From an uncultured Saprospiraceae bacterium (GTDB taxonomy: Bacteria > Bacteroidota > Bacteroidia > Chitinophagales > Saprospiraceae): 64,000 bases of DNA. The stretch lies in NCBI GenBank assembly GCA_938041445.1, contig CALISO010000020.1, positions 1-64,000 on the forward strand, given 5' to 3'. The position numbers were made by a program, and so were the translations under genes. Positions 1-8,550 of this stretch are shown here, one piece after another. How positions within the stretch are numbered: position 1 is the first letter of the stretch; each line of letters begins with the position of its first letter. A model generated the notes under the pieces. It was not told the DNA's origin. It did no database searches and worked only from the letters and a program-made list of their open reading frames with translations.

Positions 1-189
1 ATCTATATGGCAATGTATCCTCGATGTACCAAGGAATACTGTATTGATATCTTTTTCCACTTGCATCTTGTAATACTTATCCAAGATGACTTCATTCCCA
101 TAGACCGCGGGTAGGAGTAGACCTACACTCCAGTTGATTACAAGCAATACACCCAATACAAGTACTATTTTAGTTAGGAATGTTTTCAT
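1..189 (-). CDS. N-terminus of a membrane-anchored SGNH-like protein (cut by window edge)
   Basis: Only the first 63 codons are present; the reading frame is open to base 1. The ATG is at 189. Residues 1-30 form a lysine-led hydrophobic segment typical of a signal anchor. Residues about 50-63 read TVFLGTSRIHCHID, which resembles block I of SGNH/GDSL-type proteins, where a Gly-x-Ser pattern holds the nucleophile. The MBOAT acyltransferase two genes upstream supports an acyl-transfer partner role, as MBOAT proteins are often paired with SGNH proteins (AlgI with AlgJ/AlgX). The family call is inference from a short fragment; the catalytic Asp-x-x-His end cannot be seen. Confidence 0.5.
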   Translation of the reverse strand, partial: MKTFLTKIVLVLGVLLVINWSVGLLLPAVYGNEVILDKYYKMQVEKDINTVFLGTSRIHCHID

Positions 190-194
190 AGGTC

Positions 195-887
195 TTAAGT
201 GGTCAATTCTAAAAGTGCTTTGTAGAGATCAAATCTTGCATTCTCCATAATCCAAAGCTTTTCTTTGTTGTCGAGGATGTTAACTCTCTGTGATTCAATC
301 TTGGCAGCGTCTCTTGTTACTTTTTTGTAGTACTGATTAAATTGTTGACTTGGCTTTAATTGGAGTAGGTTGGTTAATGTTTTGTCTGGTTTATAAAGTA
401 TTTTTTCATAGCAAACTGGCGTGATGTTTTGACCGGCTTTGATTTGTTGAATTGTTAAATCTAAAGAATCGTTCCATTCCTTCACAGCTCGGCGTACGCC
501 TTTTTTCCATGGGTTTGTGGGATGTATTTTTCTAGCCTTGTAGCTTTGAGCAACATCGAAAATATTTCTGAATATAAAGATCACTTTGACACCTTCGAAT
601 CTATCAAAGAGTAATTCGTAATTAATATAGTAGCTTGGAAATTTATCACCTATATATTGTAGTGTAGTTGGTGAGCTTTTGTGCTCTGCTAACTTACCTT
701 GGTATTTTTCGGTAAGAAATAGTTCCTTGTTAAATGTGTCTGACTTTGCGGAAAATTCTGACCTAAATATCTCTGTGCCTACGTAGATATCTTCATGGCT
801 ATTGAGTAGCCTTGTCATCGCTGTAGTGCCTGATCTAGCACATCCAGCGACGAAGAGAGTTTGCTTTGTAATAGTTGAGGTTGTCAA
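195..887 (-). CDS. Sulfotransferase family protein
   Basis: This 230-residue cytoplasmic protein probably moves a sulfo group from PAPS to a sugar or lipid acceptor. The PAPS 5'-phosphosulfate loop is visible as AGCARSGTTAMTRLL near residues 14-28. The 3'-phosphate-binding strand is VIFIFRNIFDVAQSY around residues 101-115. The length is typical of compact bacterial sulfotransferases. The start appears to be TTG at 887, because no ATG precedes the P-loop. It lies 17 bases downstream of the MBOAT gene and 5 bases before the next gene, so co-transcription is likely. The acceptor cannot be told from sequence. Confidence 0.82.
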   Translation of the reverse strand: MTTSTITKQTLFVAGCARSGTTAMTRLLNSHEDIYVGTEIFRSEFSAKSDTFNKELFLTEKYQGKLAEHKSSPTTLQYIGDKFPSYYINYELLFDRFEGVKVIFIFRNIFDVAQSYKARKIHPTNPWKKGVRRAVKEWNDSLDLTIQQIKAGQNITPVCYEKILYKPDKTLTNLLQLKPSQQFNQYYKKVTRDAAKIESQRVNILDNKEKLWIMENARFDLYKALLELTT

Positions 888-904
888 TATTGTTGAGTTG
901 AAGA

Positions 905-2350
905 TTAAAATTGGAAATAAATAAATTCTTGTTCTGATCCCCAGTGATAAAGGATCGTAAAGATCAAGAGTAAGTAGACTGGATATCTAACGAATTGATT
1001 TGTGCTAAGATTGGCAAGACCATGTTGTTCTCTTCTTTTGAACCATTCGATTAATATCAGAAGGAAGATAAATCCAGTCAAAGCAATCAGAGCAAAATCA
1101 TATAAGCCACCCATTTTGTCTCCCCACTGCATTGGATTGACCATATGCCAGAGGTAACTGAGAGCATGGCCAACACTCTCAGCTCTGAAAAAGACCCAAG
1201 CGAGGCATGTCAGTAAGAAGGTAGATCCCATTTGTAGGATTTCTTTGCCGTTTGCCCATTTGCGATCTTCAGCGACTGTGGCTAAGTTGTTTCTGTTTTT
1301 ACCCATCAGGAGTGATGGTAAGAAGTAGAGAGCATTGAGTCCACCCCAGACAACGAAAGTCCAGTTAGCACCATGCCAAAATCCACTTACCAAGAAGATG
1401 GCGAAGACATTTCTGATGGTTTTAGACTTACCTCCTCGCGATCCTCCTATAGGGAAGTAAAGGTAGTCTTTGAACCATGACGAGAGTGAGATGTGCCACC
1501 TTCTCCAAAATTCTGCGATGTCCCTACTGAAGTAAGGATAGGCAAAGTTACGCATCAAGTCAAAGCCAAAAAGTCTTGCCGTACCTATTGCGATATCCGT
1601 ATAACCAGAAAAGTCTCCATAGATTTGGAAAGCAAACAGGACAGCACCTAAAAGTAGGGTTGGTCCATTATAGTTGCCTGGATCAGAGAAGATCATATCT
1701 ACATACGGGGCACAACTATCTGCAATGACAACCTTCTTAAAAAATCCCCAGAGCATTTGGCGGCAGCCATCTACAGCATAGTCATACTTAAATGACTTAG
1801 GTTTTGAGAATTGTGGAAGAAAGTTCTTAGCTCTCTCTATCGGTCCTGCTACTAACTGAGGAAAGAATGCCACATAGGCAAAGAAGGCAAAGAGTTCTTT
1901 CTCTGCCTTGATTTCTCCTCTATACACATCTATTGTATAACTTAATGTTTGGAAGGTATAAAAGCTAATGCCTACAGGAAGCAAAACATTCAATGTGATA
2001 AAGTCTGCCTCCATACCAAATAAGTTGAGCATGTCAGCTGCGCTATCTACGAAGAAGTTAAAGTATTTAAAGAATCCAAGTATTCCGAGGTTAACTAGGA
2101 CTGAGACCCAAAGCAGTTGTTTCTTTCGACTCTGAGAGTCTGCATTATCTATTCCTTGGGAAAGTAAATAATCAAGGATAGAACTGATAATGATCAAGCC
2201 TAAAAATCTCCAATCCCACCAACCATAGAAGAGATAGCTGGCTCCGATCAATAAAAGATTTTGTAGTTTAAGTGATTGTTTGAATGCAAACCAAAACAAG
2301 ATAAAGACTGCGGGAAGGAATAATATGAATTCTATTGAGTTGAACAGCAT
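905..2350 (-). CDS. MBOAT family O-acyltransferase (AlgI-like)
   Basis: A 481-residue polytopic membrane protein of the membrane-bound O-acyltransferase family, which moves acetyl or other acyl groups across the inner membrane onto extracytoplasmic polysaccharide. Many hydrophobic segments run along the whole length. The conserved core is clear: GISFYTFQTLSYTIDVYRG near residues 127-145, the WRRWHISLSSWFKDYLYFP stretch, and SGFWHGANWTFVVWG, which holds the likely catalytic histidine (about residue 326). The length matches AlgI. It probably works with the truncated SGNH-like protein at 1-189. In this locus it most likely acylates the same glycan that the sulfotransferases modify, which is inference from context. 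Confidence 0.9.
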   Translation of the reverse strand: MLFNSIEFILFLPAVFILFWFAFKQSLKLQNLLLIGASYLFYGWWDWRFLGLIIISSILDYLLSQGIDNADSQSRKKQLLWVSVLVNLGILGFFKYFNFFVDSAADMLNLFGMEADFITLNVLLPVGISFYTFQTLSYTIDVYRGEIKAEKELFAFFAYVAFFPQLVAGPIERAKNFLPQFSKPKSFKYDYAVDGCRQMLWGFFKKVVIADSCAPYVDMIFSDPGNYNGPTLLLGAVLFAFQIYGDFSGYTDIAIGTARLFGFDLMRNFAYPYFSRDIAEFWRRWHISLSSWFKDYLYFPIGGSRGGKSKTIRNVFAIFLVSGFWHGANWTFVVWGGLNALYFLPSLLMGKNRNNLATVAEDRKWANGKEILQMGSTFLLTCLAWVFFRAESVGHALSYLWHMVNPMQWGDKMGGLYDFALIALTGFIFLLILIEWFKRREQHGLANLSTNQFVRYPVYLLLIFTILYHWGSEQEFIYFQF

Positions 2351-2353
2351 ATC

Positions 2354-2863
2354 TTAGAATGAATAGTTGTGTTTTCTTATAATAAGTGCTTCTTTTGCAG
2401 CAACAATGTTTCTACTTTTTGCAGTATAGTAGTACTGATAAGGCTTTCTCCTACTGGAGTTGGTTTTCGTCATTTTGTATAGTTGCTGCTTAATCCGTAT
2501 TGCTTTAGTAAATATTGAATGTCTTCATCTAATTTTCATTTCTGAGTACTAAATTTTGGTAATTCTCTTGTTTATCAAATTTGATAAATCATTTGAATCT
2601 CTTTTAATTCTAGATTTAAATCCTCCATCTCCTTGGCAGCCATATGCCCATAGTGATACGTACCAATCCTATGGATTACGGATATTACCTACTTTGAGTA
2701 GAGAGTCAAATTGATATTTAATGTCTTGAGCTAATTGAGTATAGCCATTATATTTGCCATCTTCGATAAATCCATTATTCTTATCAGAAAGCAAAATACT
2801 TCTGACATATGTACAACCAGTTTTTTGAAGTTCGTAGTAAAGAATTGAATTGTTGTTAAGCAT
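2354..2863 (-). pseudogene. Decayed sulfotransferase gene (in-frame stop plus frameshifts)
   Basis: The first 64 codons from ATG 2863 encode a sulfotransferase N-terminus with the PAPS loop ELQKTGCTYVRSIL. A TAG at 2669-2671 interrupts the 3'-phosphate motif: the frame reads NIRNP, stop, DWYVSLWAYGCQGDGG. A tyrosine codon at this place would restore RNPYDWYVSLW. A second stop follows after about 40 codons. A middle piece (LDEDIQYLLKQYGL) lies in another frame, and the family-like C-terminus (KTNSSRRKPYQYYYTAK, ending NYSF before TAA at 2354) is back in the first frame. This pattern fits one nonsense mutation and compensating indels in a former gene of about 170 codons. Confidence 0.8.
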
Positions 2864-2880
2864 GGTAAGCCTTAATTGAT

Positions 2881-3678
2881 TTATCTCTTGATAAGAAACA
2901 TCGTGTTCTCAGTCAAAAGCATTGAAGGGTTAACAATCTTTTTTGCTTTATTTGGTCCGTTTCTATGTGATCCGAAGAAATGCGTTTTATACCCAATGTC
3001 ATTTACAAAATCTACAATCATTTTAGAATTTGCTGAAGTGGCTTTGAGCTGTCTTGGATGGACTTCAAGTAATATTTTTAAATTTTCTGAAGATTTCATG
3101 AGCTCTTCCATACCAAGTAGAGCTTGATATTCAGCTCCTTCAATATCTACTTTAATCAGAGTTGGCTTGATTTTTTTCGCTCTACAAAAATCACTCAATG
3201 AAGTAGTTTCCACTAATTTAAAGTTTGCCTTTTTTGGATTATGACGAATTGAAAGAGTTGTATTGGGTTGATCAAATATTGAAATTTTGAGTTTTTCTCC
3301 TGTTGTGTTTGATACAGCCTTATTGATTACTTCGACATTTTTAAGTGAGTTGTAGTCAATCTGTCTTTGAATAATTGGGATACAATTATCATCAATTTCA
3401 AAGGCAAAGACCTGCTTACATAACATTGCACCTAGAATAGAAAAGTACCCAATATGAGCTCCAAGATCAATAAATATATCCTCAGACTCTAGGATTCGGC
3501 ACATAAACTTAACCATCAATGGCTCATGGATTTTACCAAAATCATATCTAGGTAGAAACCACTTTCTTGAATAACCATCAGTAAGGTCAAATTTGGCAAT
3601 ATTATCAAGGAATTGAACGATAAATTCTGACCTTGTTGAATAGTCAAAATTTTTCAATGTTCTTTTTGTAATCTTCAT
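2881..3678 (-). CDS. FkbM family SAM-dependent methyltransferase
   Basis: A 265-residue cytoplasmic methyltransferase. The SAM-binding motif I is DIFIDLGAHIGYFSILGA near residues 88-105, followed by an acidic ribose-binding strand VFAFEID. The family-typical motif LIKVDIEGAEYQALLGM is near residues 175-191. FkbM proteins O-methylate hydroxyls of sugars or other small acceptors, so here it most likely methylates a hexose of the surface glycan. ATG at 3678. It lies 5 bases upstream of the stop-to-start boundary with the GT32 fusion and 17 bases from the sulfotransferase pseudogene. The acceptor is unknown. Confidence 0.85.
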   Translation of the reverse strand: MKITKRTLKNFDYSTRSEFIVQFLDNIAKFDLTDGYSRKWFLPRYDFGKIHEPLMVKFMCRILESEDIFIDLGAHIGYFSILGAMLCKQVFAFEIDDNCIPIIQRQIDYNSLKNVEVINKAVSNTTGEKLKISIFDQPNTTLSIRHNPKKANFKLVETTSLSDFCRAKKIKPTLIKVDIEGAEYQALLGMEELMKSSENLKILLEVHPRQLKATSANSKMIVDFVNDIGYKTHFFGSHRNGPNKAKKIVNPSMLLTENTMFLIKR

Positions 3679-3683
3679 TCTAT

Positions 3684-5090
3684 TTATTTAAATCTCTTTC
3701 TCACTAGGTGCTTTAGGTTTACTCTAATTGGATAAGGATCCGAAAGAGGTTCAATAGAATTGAGAACTTTCTCTTGACTGATCTCTTTTGCATCACAGAT
3801 CACTTTTAGTTCTTCTATTGCAGCCACGAAGTGTTTGTCTAGGAAGGTTTTCTTCTCCTCGGACATCTGCTTGTAGACTTGCTTATTACTATGGAAGTCA
3901 ACCTCTTTGCCAGTTGTAAGCCCTAGGAATTTATCACACTTCGCTACCCAATCTTGATCAGAGCAGATATTGACAATGAGTAGGTTCCCATTATACTTTT
4001 TAAAATAGTCTATCACATACTGATGATACGAATTTCTTCTTGTAACCCAAGTAGAGATTGCCTTATCACCTAGTGCTCTGTAGTCTTGTCCCATTGGGCC
4101 ATTTACTTGGTTCGGATAAGCTCTGTGAAGCCATTTTATCCTAGATTTTACCCAGCTATCAAGTTCTCTGACATTGAGGATATAGAATGCATCTGGATAG
4201 AGTTCATAGACTCGTTCGATGTTTGCCATTTCTCCATCAGAGTAGGCATCAAACTGGCGTAGAAAGGTCTCCAATCTCTTTGGGCCAAGGTAGTGAGTCG
4301 CCTCTTGCCAAATGAGATTGTGCATCGACTTAAGTTTATGATGTTGAAAGTAAGCATGAAGACTACTAGTCCCAGTCTTATTGAAACCGATACAAAATAC
4401 TTTTGGCTTGGTCTTGGTATGTTGATACTTGAAAATGGATTGACTTTCCTGGGCTGAAGTCCAATGACCATCTCCTTCCTTATAATTGAGATTCCACTTA
4501 AACTCTACGATGTTTCGAATGATTTTGTAGCTTTCAACACGATGGGGCTCGAAGAGTGCTTTTTCTTTTGGAGAGCCATCCTTGTAAAGTGTTGACATAA
4601 TACCAGGCCCAGTGACTTGCCACACGTTATTTGCTACTTTGTTTTCGATGTTGCTGATAACTTTCTCAATTACATATTTAATTAAAGGGCTCTTAGGTTT
4701 TCTGATAAAGATAACATCATTTGCAATCGCTTTTTCACGTGTCATAATCAGTCCGTTTTCTGAGGATTGAATCAACTCGTTCAAGTCATCGAATTTGCCA
4801 TCACCTAGTTTGATATCTGCATCTACATACATTCCTCCGTATTGATATAAAGCACAATATCTGAAGAAATCTGCCTGCATTGCAGGAAGTCGGCATTGAC
4901 AAAATGCATCAAATACTTGTTCGTCAAAGTTTCTTTTGATGAAAGCTTTGGCTTTTGGGTAGCTGTAGAGTTGTAGTCTGTAATTAGGATGATTCCTCCA
5001 ACTTCTCATCATCCGTTCGACTTCTCCTGGTACTTTTTTAGTATTCCAAAATTGGAAAATCTTAATTACATTATTGGTAGGTGATGTCAT
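3684..5090 (-). CDS. GT32-like glycosyltransferase fused to a sulfotransferase
   Basis: From ATG 5090 the protein has 468 residues and two enzymatic halves. Residues about 8-215 resemble the family 32 sugar-binding DXD glycosyltransferases: IFQFWNTKKVPGEVERMMRSW at the start and YQYGGMYVDADIKLG with the DAD metal site near 90-92. From residue about 228 a second domain starts with KVFCIGFNKTGTSSLHAYF, a PAPS loop, and has NVRELDSWVKSRIKWL as probable 3'-phosphate motif. One chain could therefore add a sugar and sulfate the product. A longer frame opens at 5138, but it overlaps the upstream gene by 68 bases and lacks family sequence; 5090 keeps an overlap of 20 bases. Confidence 0.8.
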   Translation of the reverse strand: MTSPTNNVIKIFQFWNTKKVPGEVERMMRSWRNHPNYRLQLYSYPKAKAFIKRNFDEQVFDAFCQCRLPAMQADFFRYCALYQYGGMYVDADIKLGDGKFDDLNELIQSSENGLIMTREKAIANDVIFIRKPKSPLIKYVIEKVISNIENKVANNVWQVTGPGIMSTLYKDGSPKEKALFEPHRVESYKIIRNIVEFKWNLNYKEGDGHWTSAQESQSIFKYQHTKTKPKVFCIGFNKTGTSSLHAYFQHHKLKSMHNLIWQEATHYLGPKRLETFLRQFDAYSDGEMANIERVYELYPDAFYILNVRELDSWVKSRIKWLHRAYPNQVNGPMGQDYRALGDKAISTWVTRRNSYHQYVIDYFKKYNGNLLIVNICSDQDWVAKCDKFLGLTTGKEVDFHSNKQVYKQMSEEKKTFLDKHFVAAIEELKVICDAKEISQEKVLNSIEPLSDPYPIRVNLKHLVRKRFK

Positions 5091-5913
5091 CCTTATAGTG
5101 GTCTCTAATCGATTGAATAACCGTTGGTGAAAGTACAATTTTTGATTCAGTAGTAGGTAGCTCTGGCATGGTACTTAACCATTTTCGCAACTCATTTTTT
5201 TTTTCTTTGTTAAGAGATAAAACTGAGATTTTTCTACATAAGTTAGCTTGAATGTCAGGGATTGCTTTATTTAACGTTGCTACCGCAGGTGTTATCCCAC
5301 AGTCACCGTGCCCAATAGCTTCCCAAAAGTTCTTTACAAAAGAGTTTGTTCCTTCTTTAATAGATTCAAATGGGATCAACGTTAGTTTTTGAGAGTCAAA
5401 GTTCATTGCTAGTTTGTCAAATCTAAAGTTCGCATTTAAACATTGAGCTGTAAACTCTTCTAGTGAATAATGATATCTAAAGTACTTAAGCCCATCGAGG
5501 TAAAGGCTTCTAAAAAGAGTTTCTTGTTGTCTCGTATAAATGACAGTATGAAAGTCGTTTCCAATAACTCTTTTGAGATTGTCCAATCTGTTTCTTAGGT
5601 TTGGGTAAAATAGGGTTGGATTATTTCTCTTTATATGAATACTCGCTGGGTCACCAAGTAAATTTTCATCTGACAATAAAATAGATGAGGCATTTTGTGT
5701 CTTAGCATCTTTTGTTACTTTGTCGTATAATCTTTTAGCAGCTTCGACTTCTAATGTACCTTTTAAGTATTTTCTTAAAGTATTGGTTAATATATAATGT
5801 GTATCTCTTACAATAGGGTAGACCCCAGACTCCTTGGTTTTACTAATCTGTATAGACTTCTGCAAGAGAGTAGAAGCGGTTTTATGTACACCAAGGTGGA
5901 GGTAGGTTTTCAT
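5071..5913 (-). CDS. Sulfotransferase-like protein
   Basis: A 280-residue protein that begins with the PAPS-loop pattern TYLHLGVHKTASTLLQKSIQ (residues 3-22). The 3'-phosphate motif is probably HTVIYTRQQETLFRSLYLDG near residue 122-141; it keeps the arginine and serine spacing but lacks the usual RDP or RNP. The sequence FESIKEGTNSFVKNFWEAIG further on matches the way bacterial sulfotransferases end. ATG at 5913. Its 3' end overlaps the GT32 fusion start by 20 bases, which suggests translational coupling. It is one of the more divergent members of the set, so activity is less certain than for its neighbours. Confidence 0.72.
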   Translation of the reverse strand: MKTYLHLGVHKTASTLLQKSIQISKTKESGVYPIVRDTHYILTNTLRKYLKGTLEVEAAKRLYDKVTKDAKTQNASSILLSDENLLGDPASIHIKRNNPTLFYPNLRNRLDNLKRVIGNDFHTVIYTRQQETLFRSLYLDGLKYFRYHYSLEEFTAQCLNANFRFDKLAMNFDSQKLTLIPFESIKEGTNSFVKNFWEAIGHGDCGITPAVATLNKAIPDIQANLCRKISVLSLNKEKKNELRKWLSTMPELPTTESKIVLSPTVIQSIRDHYKDDITYQ

Positions 5914-5998
5914 AAGTTGTTTAGTCTTTATTTTTTATTGCAATAGCATAGAGTTTATGAATTATCGATTTAAAATTCAGACAATCAGCTCTGTATTA

Positions 5999-6664
5999 TT
6001 AGAAATGTAATCGTGAGTAATTTCCATATTCGAATACCCATCGATACTTTCTATATAGGATTGGTTCCAACTCTTTAGTTACAAAGTTAGTGACGTCTAC
6101 CGGCTTTGTCTTATTCAAGTGGGGAAAGTCAGCATTCCCGTTACCGAATTGTGATCCTAATTCTATAAACCGATCGGTCATCTCTTCGAACTTTATAACC
6201 TCTACCTTTTTTGGAATCTTCCCATCAAGACTGACATACTTCTTAATGTGGATGCCATTGCGATGGTAGAACTTACCCTTGACAAAGGCAGCGAAATCAT
6301 CTTGTAATATGATTTCTTTTCTTTTAGGAGCTCCATCTAAGATTGTAGGATTATTCTCGATGAGTCTTTTGTAGTAATTGAATAACGAGATCTCAAGATT
6401 GTAAGGGTTACGAATAACAGCGATGACTTTTTTAAAATCCTTCAATCCTAAATTGCTGTGCTTCTTTGTAAATGCTAATGCTTCTTCAAGTATAGCATGT
6501 CTCTGACCTATTAGGTTAGTCTCATGACCATACTGAATCTCTTGTGCACCTTTTGGGACTACATTATAGACAGGACCATTAAGTGTAGAACACAAATATT
6601 TTGCTGCTGATGTTCCACCAGTCTTACCAATATGGATAAATAAGATATCGTTGTTAAATACCAC
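5999..6664 (-). CDS. Sulfotransferase family 2-like protein
   Basis: A 221-residue predicted sulfotransferase. The P-loop reads ILFIHIGKTGGTSAAKYL (residues 7-24), and the 3'-phosphate motif is KVIAVIRNPYNLEISLFNYY. This HIGKTGGTS form is typical of the carbohydrate sulfotransferase group related to heparan and chondroitin enzymes. The start codon is GTG at 6664; no ATG lies before the P-loop. It is 9 bases downstream of the 368-residue sulfotransferase, and an 85-base gap separates it from the next gene at 5913. Confidence 0.83.
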   Translation of the reverse strand: MVFNNDILFIHIGKTGGTSAAKYLCSTLNGPVYNVVPKGAQEIQYGHETNLIGQRHAILEEALAFTKKHSNLGLKDFKKVIAVIRNPYNLEISLFNYYKRLIENNPTILDGAPKRKEIILQDDFAAFVKGKFYHRNGIHIKKYVSLDGKIPKKVEVIKFEEMTDRFIELGSQFGNGNADFPHLNKTKPVDVTNFVTKELEPILYRKYRWVFEYGNYSRLHF

Positions 6665-6673
6665 TAGCTACTG

Positions 6674-7780
6674 TTATTTTCCGGTGAATAATTTTTGCAT
6701 GTATTGTGATCCCTTAGATTGATCGATTTCTTGTTTAGGATTTAATGTCCAATCATCTATAATTGGACAGTATTTACTGATAAAGTCACCCAAGATAGGT
6801 TGATAGAAACTGACATCTTCTGAAGTAAACCAGTTTTTCCAGTTACCATACCCTTTTGATCTGACAACACGATTAAGTTTATCAGGAACCTCCTCGTCGA
6901 GACTTGTATCAAATCCTAGATAAGTGTTGAGGTCAGAGAGTTTACCATCTATCATATTTTCATATGATAGAATATGCCAAGTCTTGTCTAAGTTAGATAA
7001 GATGTTGTCTAGCTTGAGATATTCTTCTTTCAGTTTGACTGCATACATACCTGGAGCATAGATAAGATTCCAAATTTGTGTAATGTTGACACTTGTTGGG
7101 TCAGCTTCTTTTCGCTTGACCAGATCGAGAGCTTTTTTATACTTCACTGGATCAGGATTATGACCTTTGAACCAACGATAGAGCATCAAACTTACGACAC
7201 GATCTCTAGGATCTCTGAGTATCCAAATTTTACGATCATAGAGTTGTGATATCGCTCCGAACTTCACCGACTGATTAGGGCCATACAGAGATTTATTGAT
7301 CATTGGCAACTTACCCAATAACTCTTTATGCATTCCTATGTTAGGTAATCCTTTTATGCCTTTCGGTTCAAAGTGAATCTCAGTATTTGTTGGCATTCCA
7401 GAATTCACCACATAAGTAAGTTTGGATGTACCAGACTTACCTTGTCCTACGATAATAACAGATTGGACATTATTAGCTTGTTTAGTCTTTGGTATTATGA
7501 GTGGTCGTTCTTCTACTTGCTTGCCATTGATGTTGAGAGTCAGGATATCACCAGACTTTCCTTTAATCTTATCTCCAAGGTTGATTGAGAATCCTGCTTC
7601 ACCCGTTGGATGTTTTTTGTTAGTTTTTAGTTTTGGTCTCTTTTGTTTGGCAATTTGCTTGGCAATAGACTTTCCATTGATATAGACTTCTATATCTGCA
7701 GATTTATTGAGCTGATTGCTATCAAATGCCCATCCACTGACATTCCATATCGTCGATTGATCGATGTGATAATTAAGCAT
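6674..7780 (-). CDS. Sulfotransferase with N-terminal beta-type accessory domain
   Basis: A 368-residue protein in two parts. Residues 1-100 contain VSGWAFDSNQLNKSADIEVYI and later GEAGFSINLGD, a pattern shared with the N-terminus of the gene at 18421. I read it as a small beta-sandwich module of the kind found attached to glycan-modifying enzymes. From residue about 106 the sulfotransferase starts with SVIIVGQGKSGTSKLTYVV; the 3'-phosphate motif is IWILRDPRDRVVSLMLYRW. The ATG at 7780 overlaps the previous stop by 8 bases (ATGCTTAA), a sign of coupled translation. The accessory domain may bind glycan; that is inference. Confidence 0.82.
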   Translation of the reverse strand: MLNYHIDQSTIWNVSGWAFDSNQLNKSADIEVYINGKSIAKQIAKQKRPKLKTNKKHPTGEAGFSINLGDKIKGKSGDILTLNINGKQVEERPLIIPKTKQANNVQSVIIVGQGKSGTSKLTYVVNSGMPTNTEIHFEPKGIKGLPNIGMHKELLGKLPMINKSLYGPNQSVKFGAISQLYDRKIWILRDPRDRVVSLMLYRWFKGHNPDPVKYKKALDLVKRKEADPTSVNITQIWNLIYAPGMYAVKLKEEYLKLDNILSNLDKTWHILSYENMIDGKLSDLNTYLGFDTSLDEEVPDKLNRVVRSKGYGNWKNWFTSEDVSFYQPILGDFISKYCPIIDDWTLNPKQEIDQSKGSQYMQKLFTGK

Positions 7781-8549
7781 TGTCGAGTGTTAGTGAACGA
7801 AGATTTTTAAGAGCTTTGATATATTGGTATAGCTTGATATCAAGTGTATTATATTTTATAAATAGCTGCTTCACCTTTTTTATTCCAGGGAAGTCTAGTT
7901 GGTATTTGTTGGTGTTAATTTGTGCAAGTTCAGTATTCCACTTGAGCCAATCTGGTTTATCTGAGCCAATCATCCTGATACAAGTTTCAACATCGTCCAA
8001 AGTGCCAAATACATTGACTCTTGTCCTTATAGTTTGCTCTATCTCAGGTAGTTTTGATAGGAGCAATTTTGTATTGTCAAGACCTGGTGATTCATTGAGT
8101 AAGTAGGCAGCCATCACATTTGCTTGACGCTTTATGATGTTTTCTAATTGTGTTACAGGGAGTGACTGAATATTCTTGCCCTTCAGCTTTCCATGGCCAA
8201 CTTTCTTATAGAAGAAATTATAGTGTGAGATAAACCGCTCAAATGGGGCTCTAAATACTGTAATGATAAATGGATTCGTCATTCCAAGTTCGCGATAGAG
8301 CTCTGGATCAAGTTTGCTGTGGTCGGCTAGTACTTTAATCTTACGAACCTTCAGAGCATCAAATTCTTCATCGGAAAGCTGTCTGACATTTTTATCGTGT
8401 GATAGTCCTCCTTCCCCAGGGATATGTATTTGTCCTTTAGTGAGATTTGATGCGATAGCAGAATCAAAAATCAATCTACGTAGGCTGCTCCCACCACACT
8501 TCGGTATGTGAGTAAATACAAAACCATCATAGTCAGAATTGTTTATCAT
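7773..8549 (-). CDS. Sulfotransferase family 2-like protein
   Basis: A 258-residue protein with the P-loop FVFTHIPKCGGSSLRRLIF (residues 11-29) and the 3'-phosphate motif FIITVFRAPFERFISHYNFF. The THIPKCGGSS pattern is characteristic of Golgi-type and bacterial carbohydrate sulfotransferases that modify uronic acids or hexoses (family 2). ATG at 8549. The gene starts 1 base after the GT2 stop at 8551 and ends inside the next gene start, so it sits in the middle of a tight operon running toward base 1. Confidence 0.85.
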   Translation of the reverse strand: MINNSDYDGFVFTHIPKCGGSSLRRLIFDSAIASNLTKGQIHIPGEGGLSHDKNVRQLSDEEFDALKVRKIKVLADHSKLDPELYRELGMTNPFIITVFRAPFERFISHYNFFYKKVGHGKLKGKNIQSLPVTQLENIIKRQANVMAAYLLNESPGLDNTKLLLSKLPEIEQTIRTRVNVFGTLDDVETCIRMIGSDKPDWLKWNTELAQINTNKYQLDFPGIKKVKQLFIKYNTLDIKLYQYIKALKNLRSLTLDNA

Positions 8550-8550
8550 A

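Noticed and set aside
2876-3127. Open frame on the plus strand opposite the FkbM gene
   Set aside because: It lies entirely antisense to a clear methyltransferase gene and has no family-like sequence, so it is a shadow.
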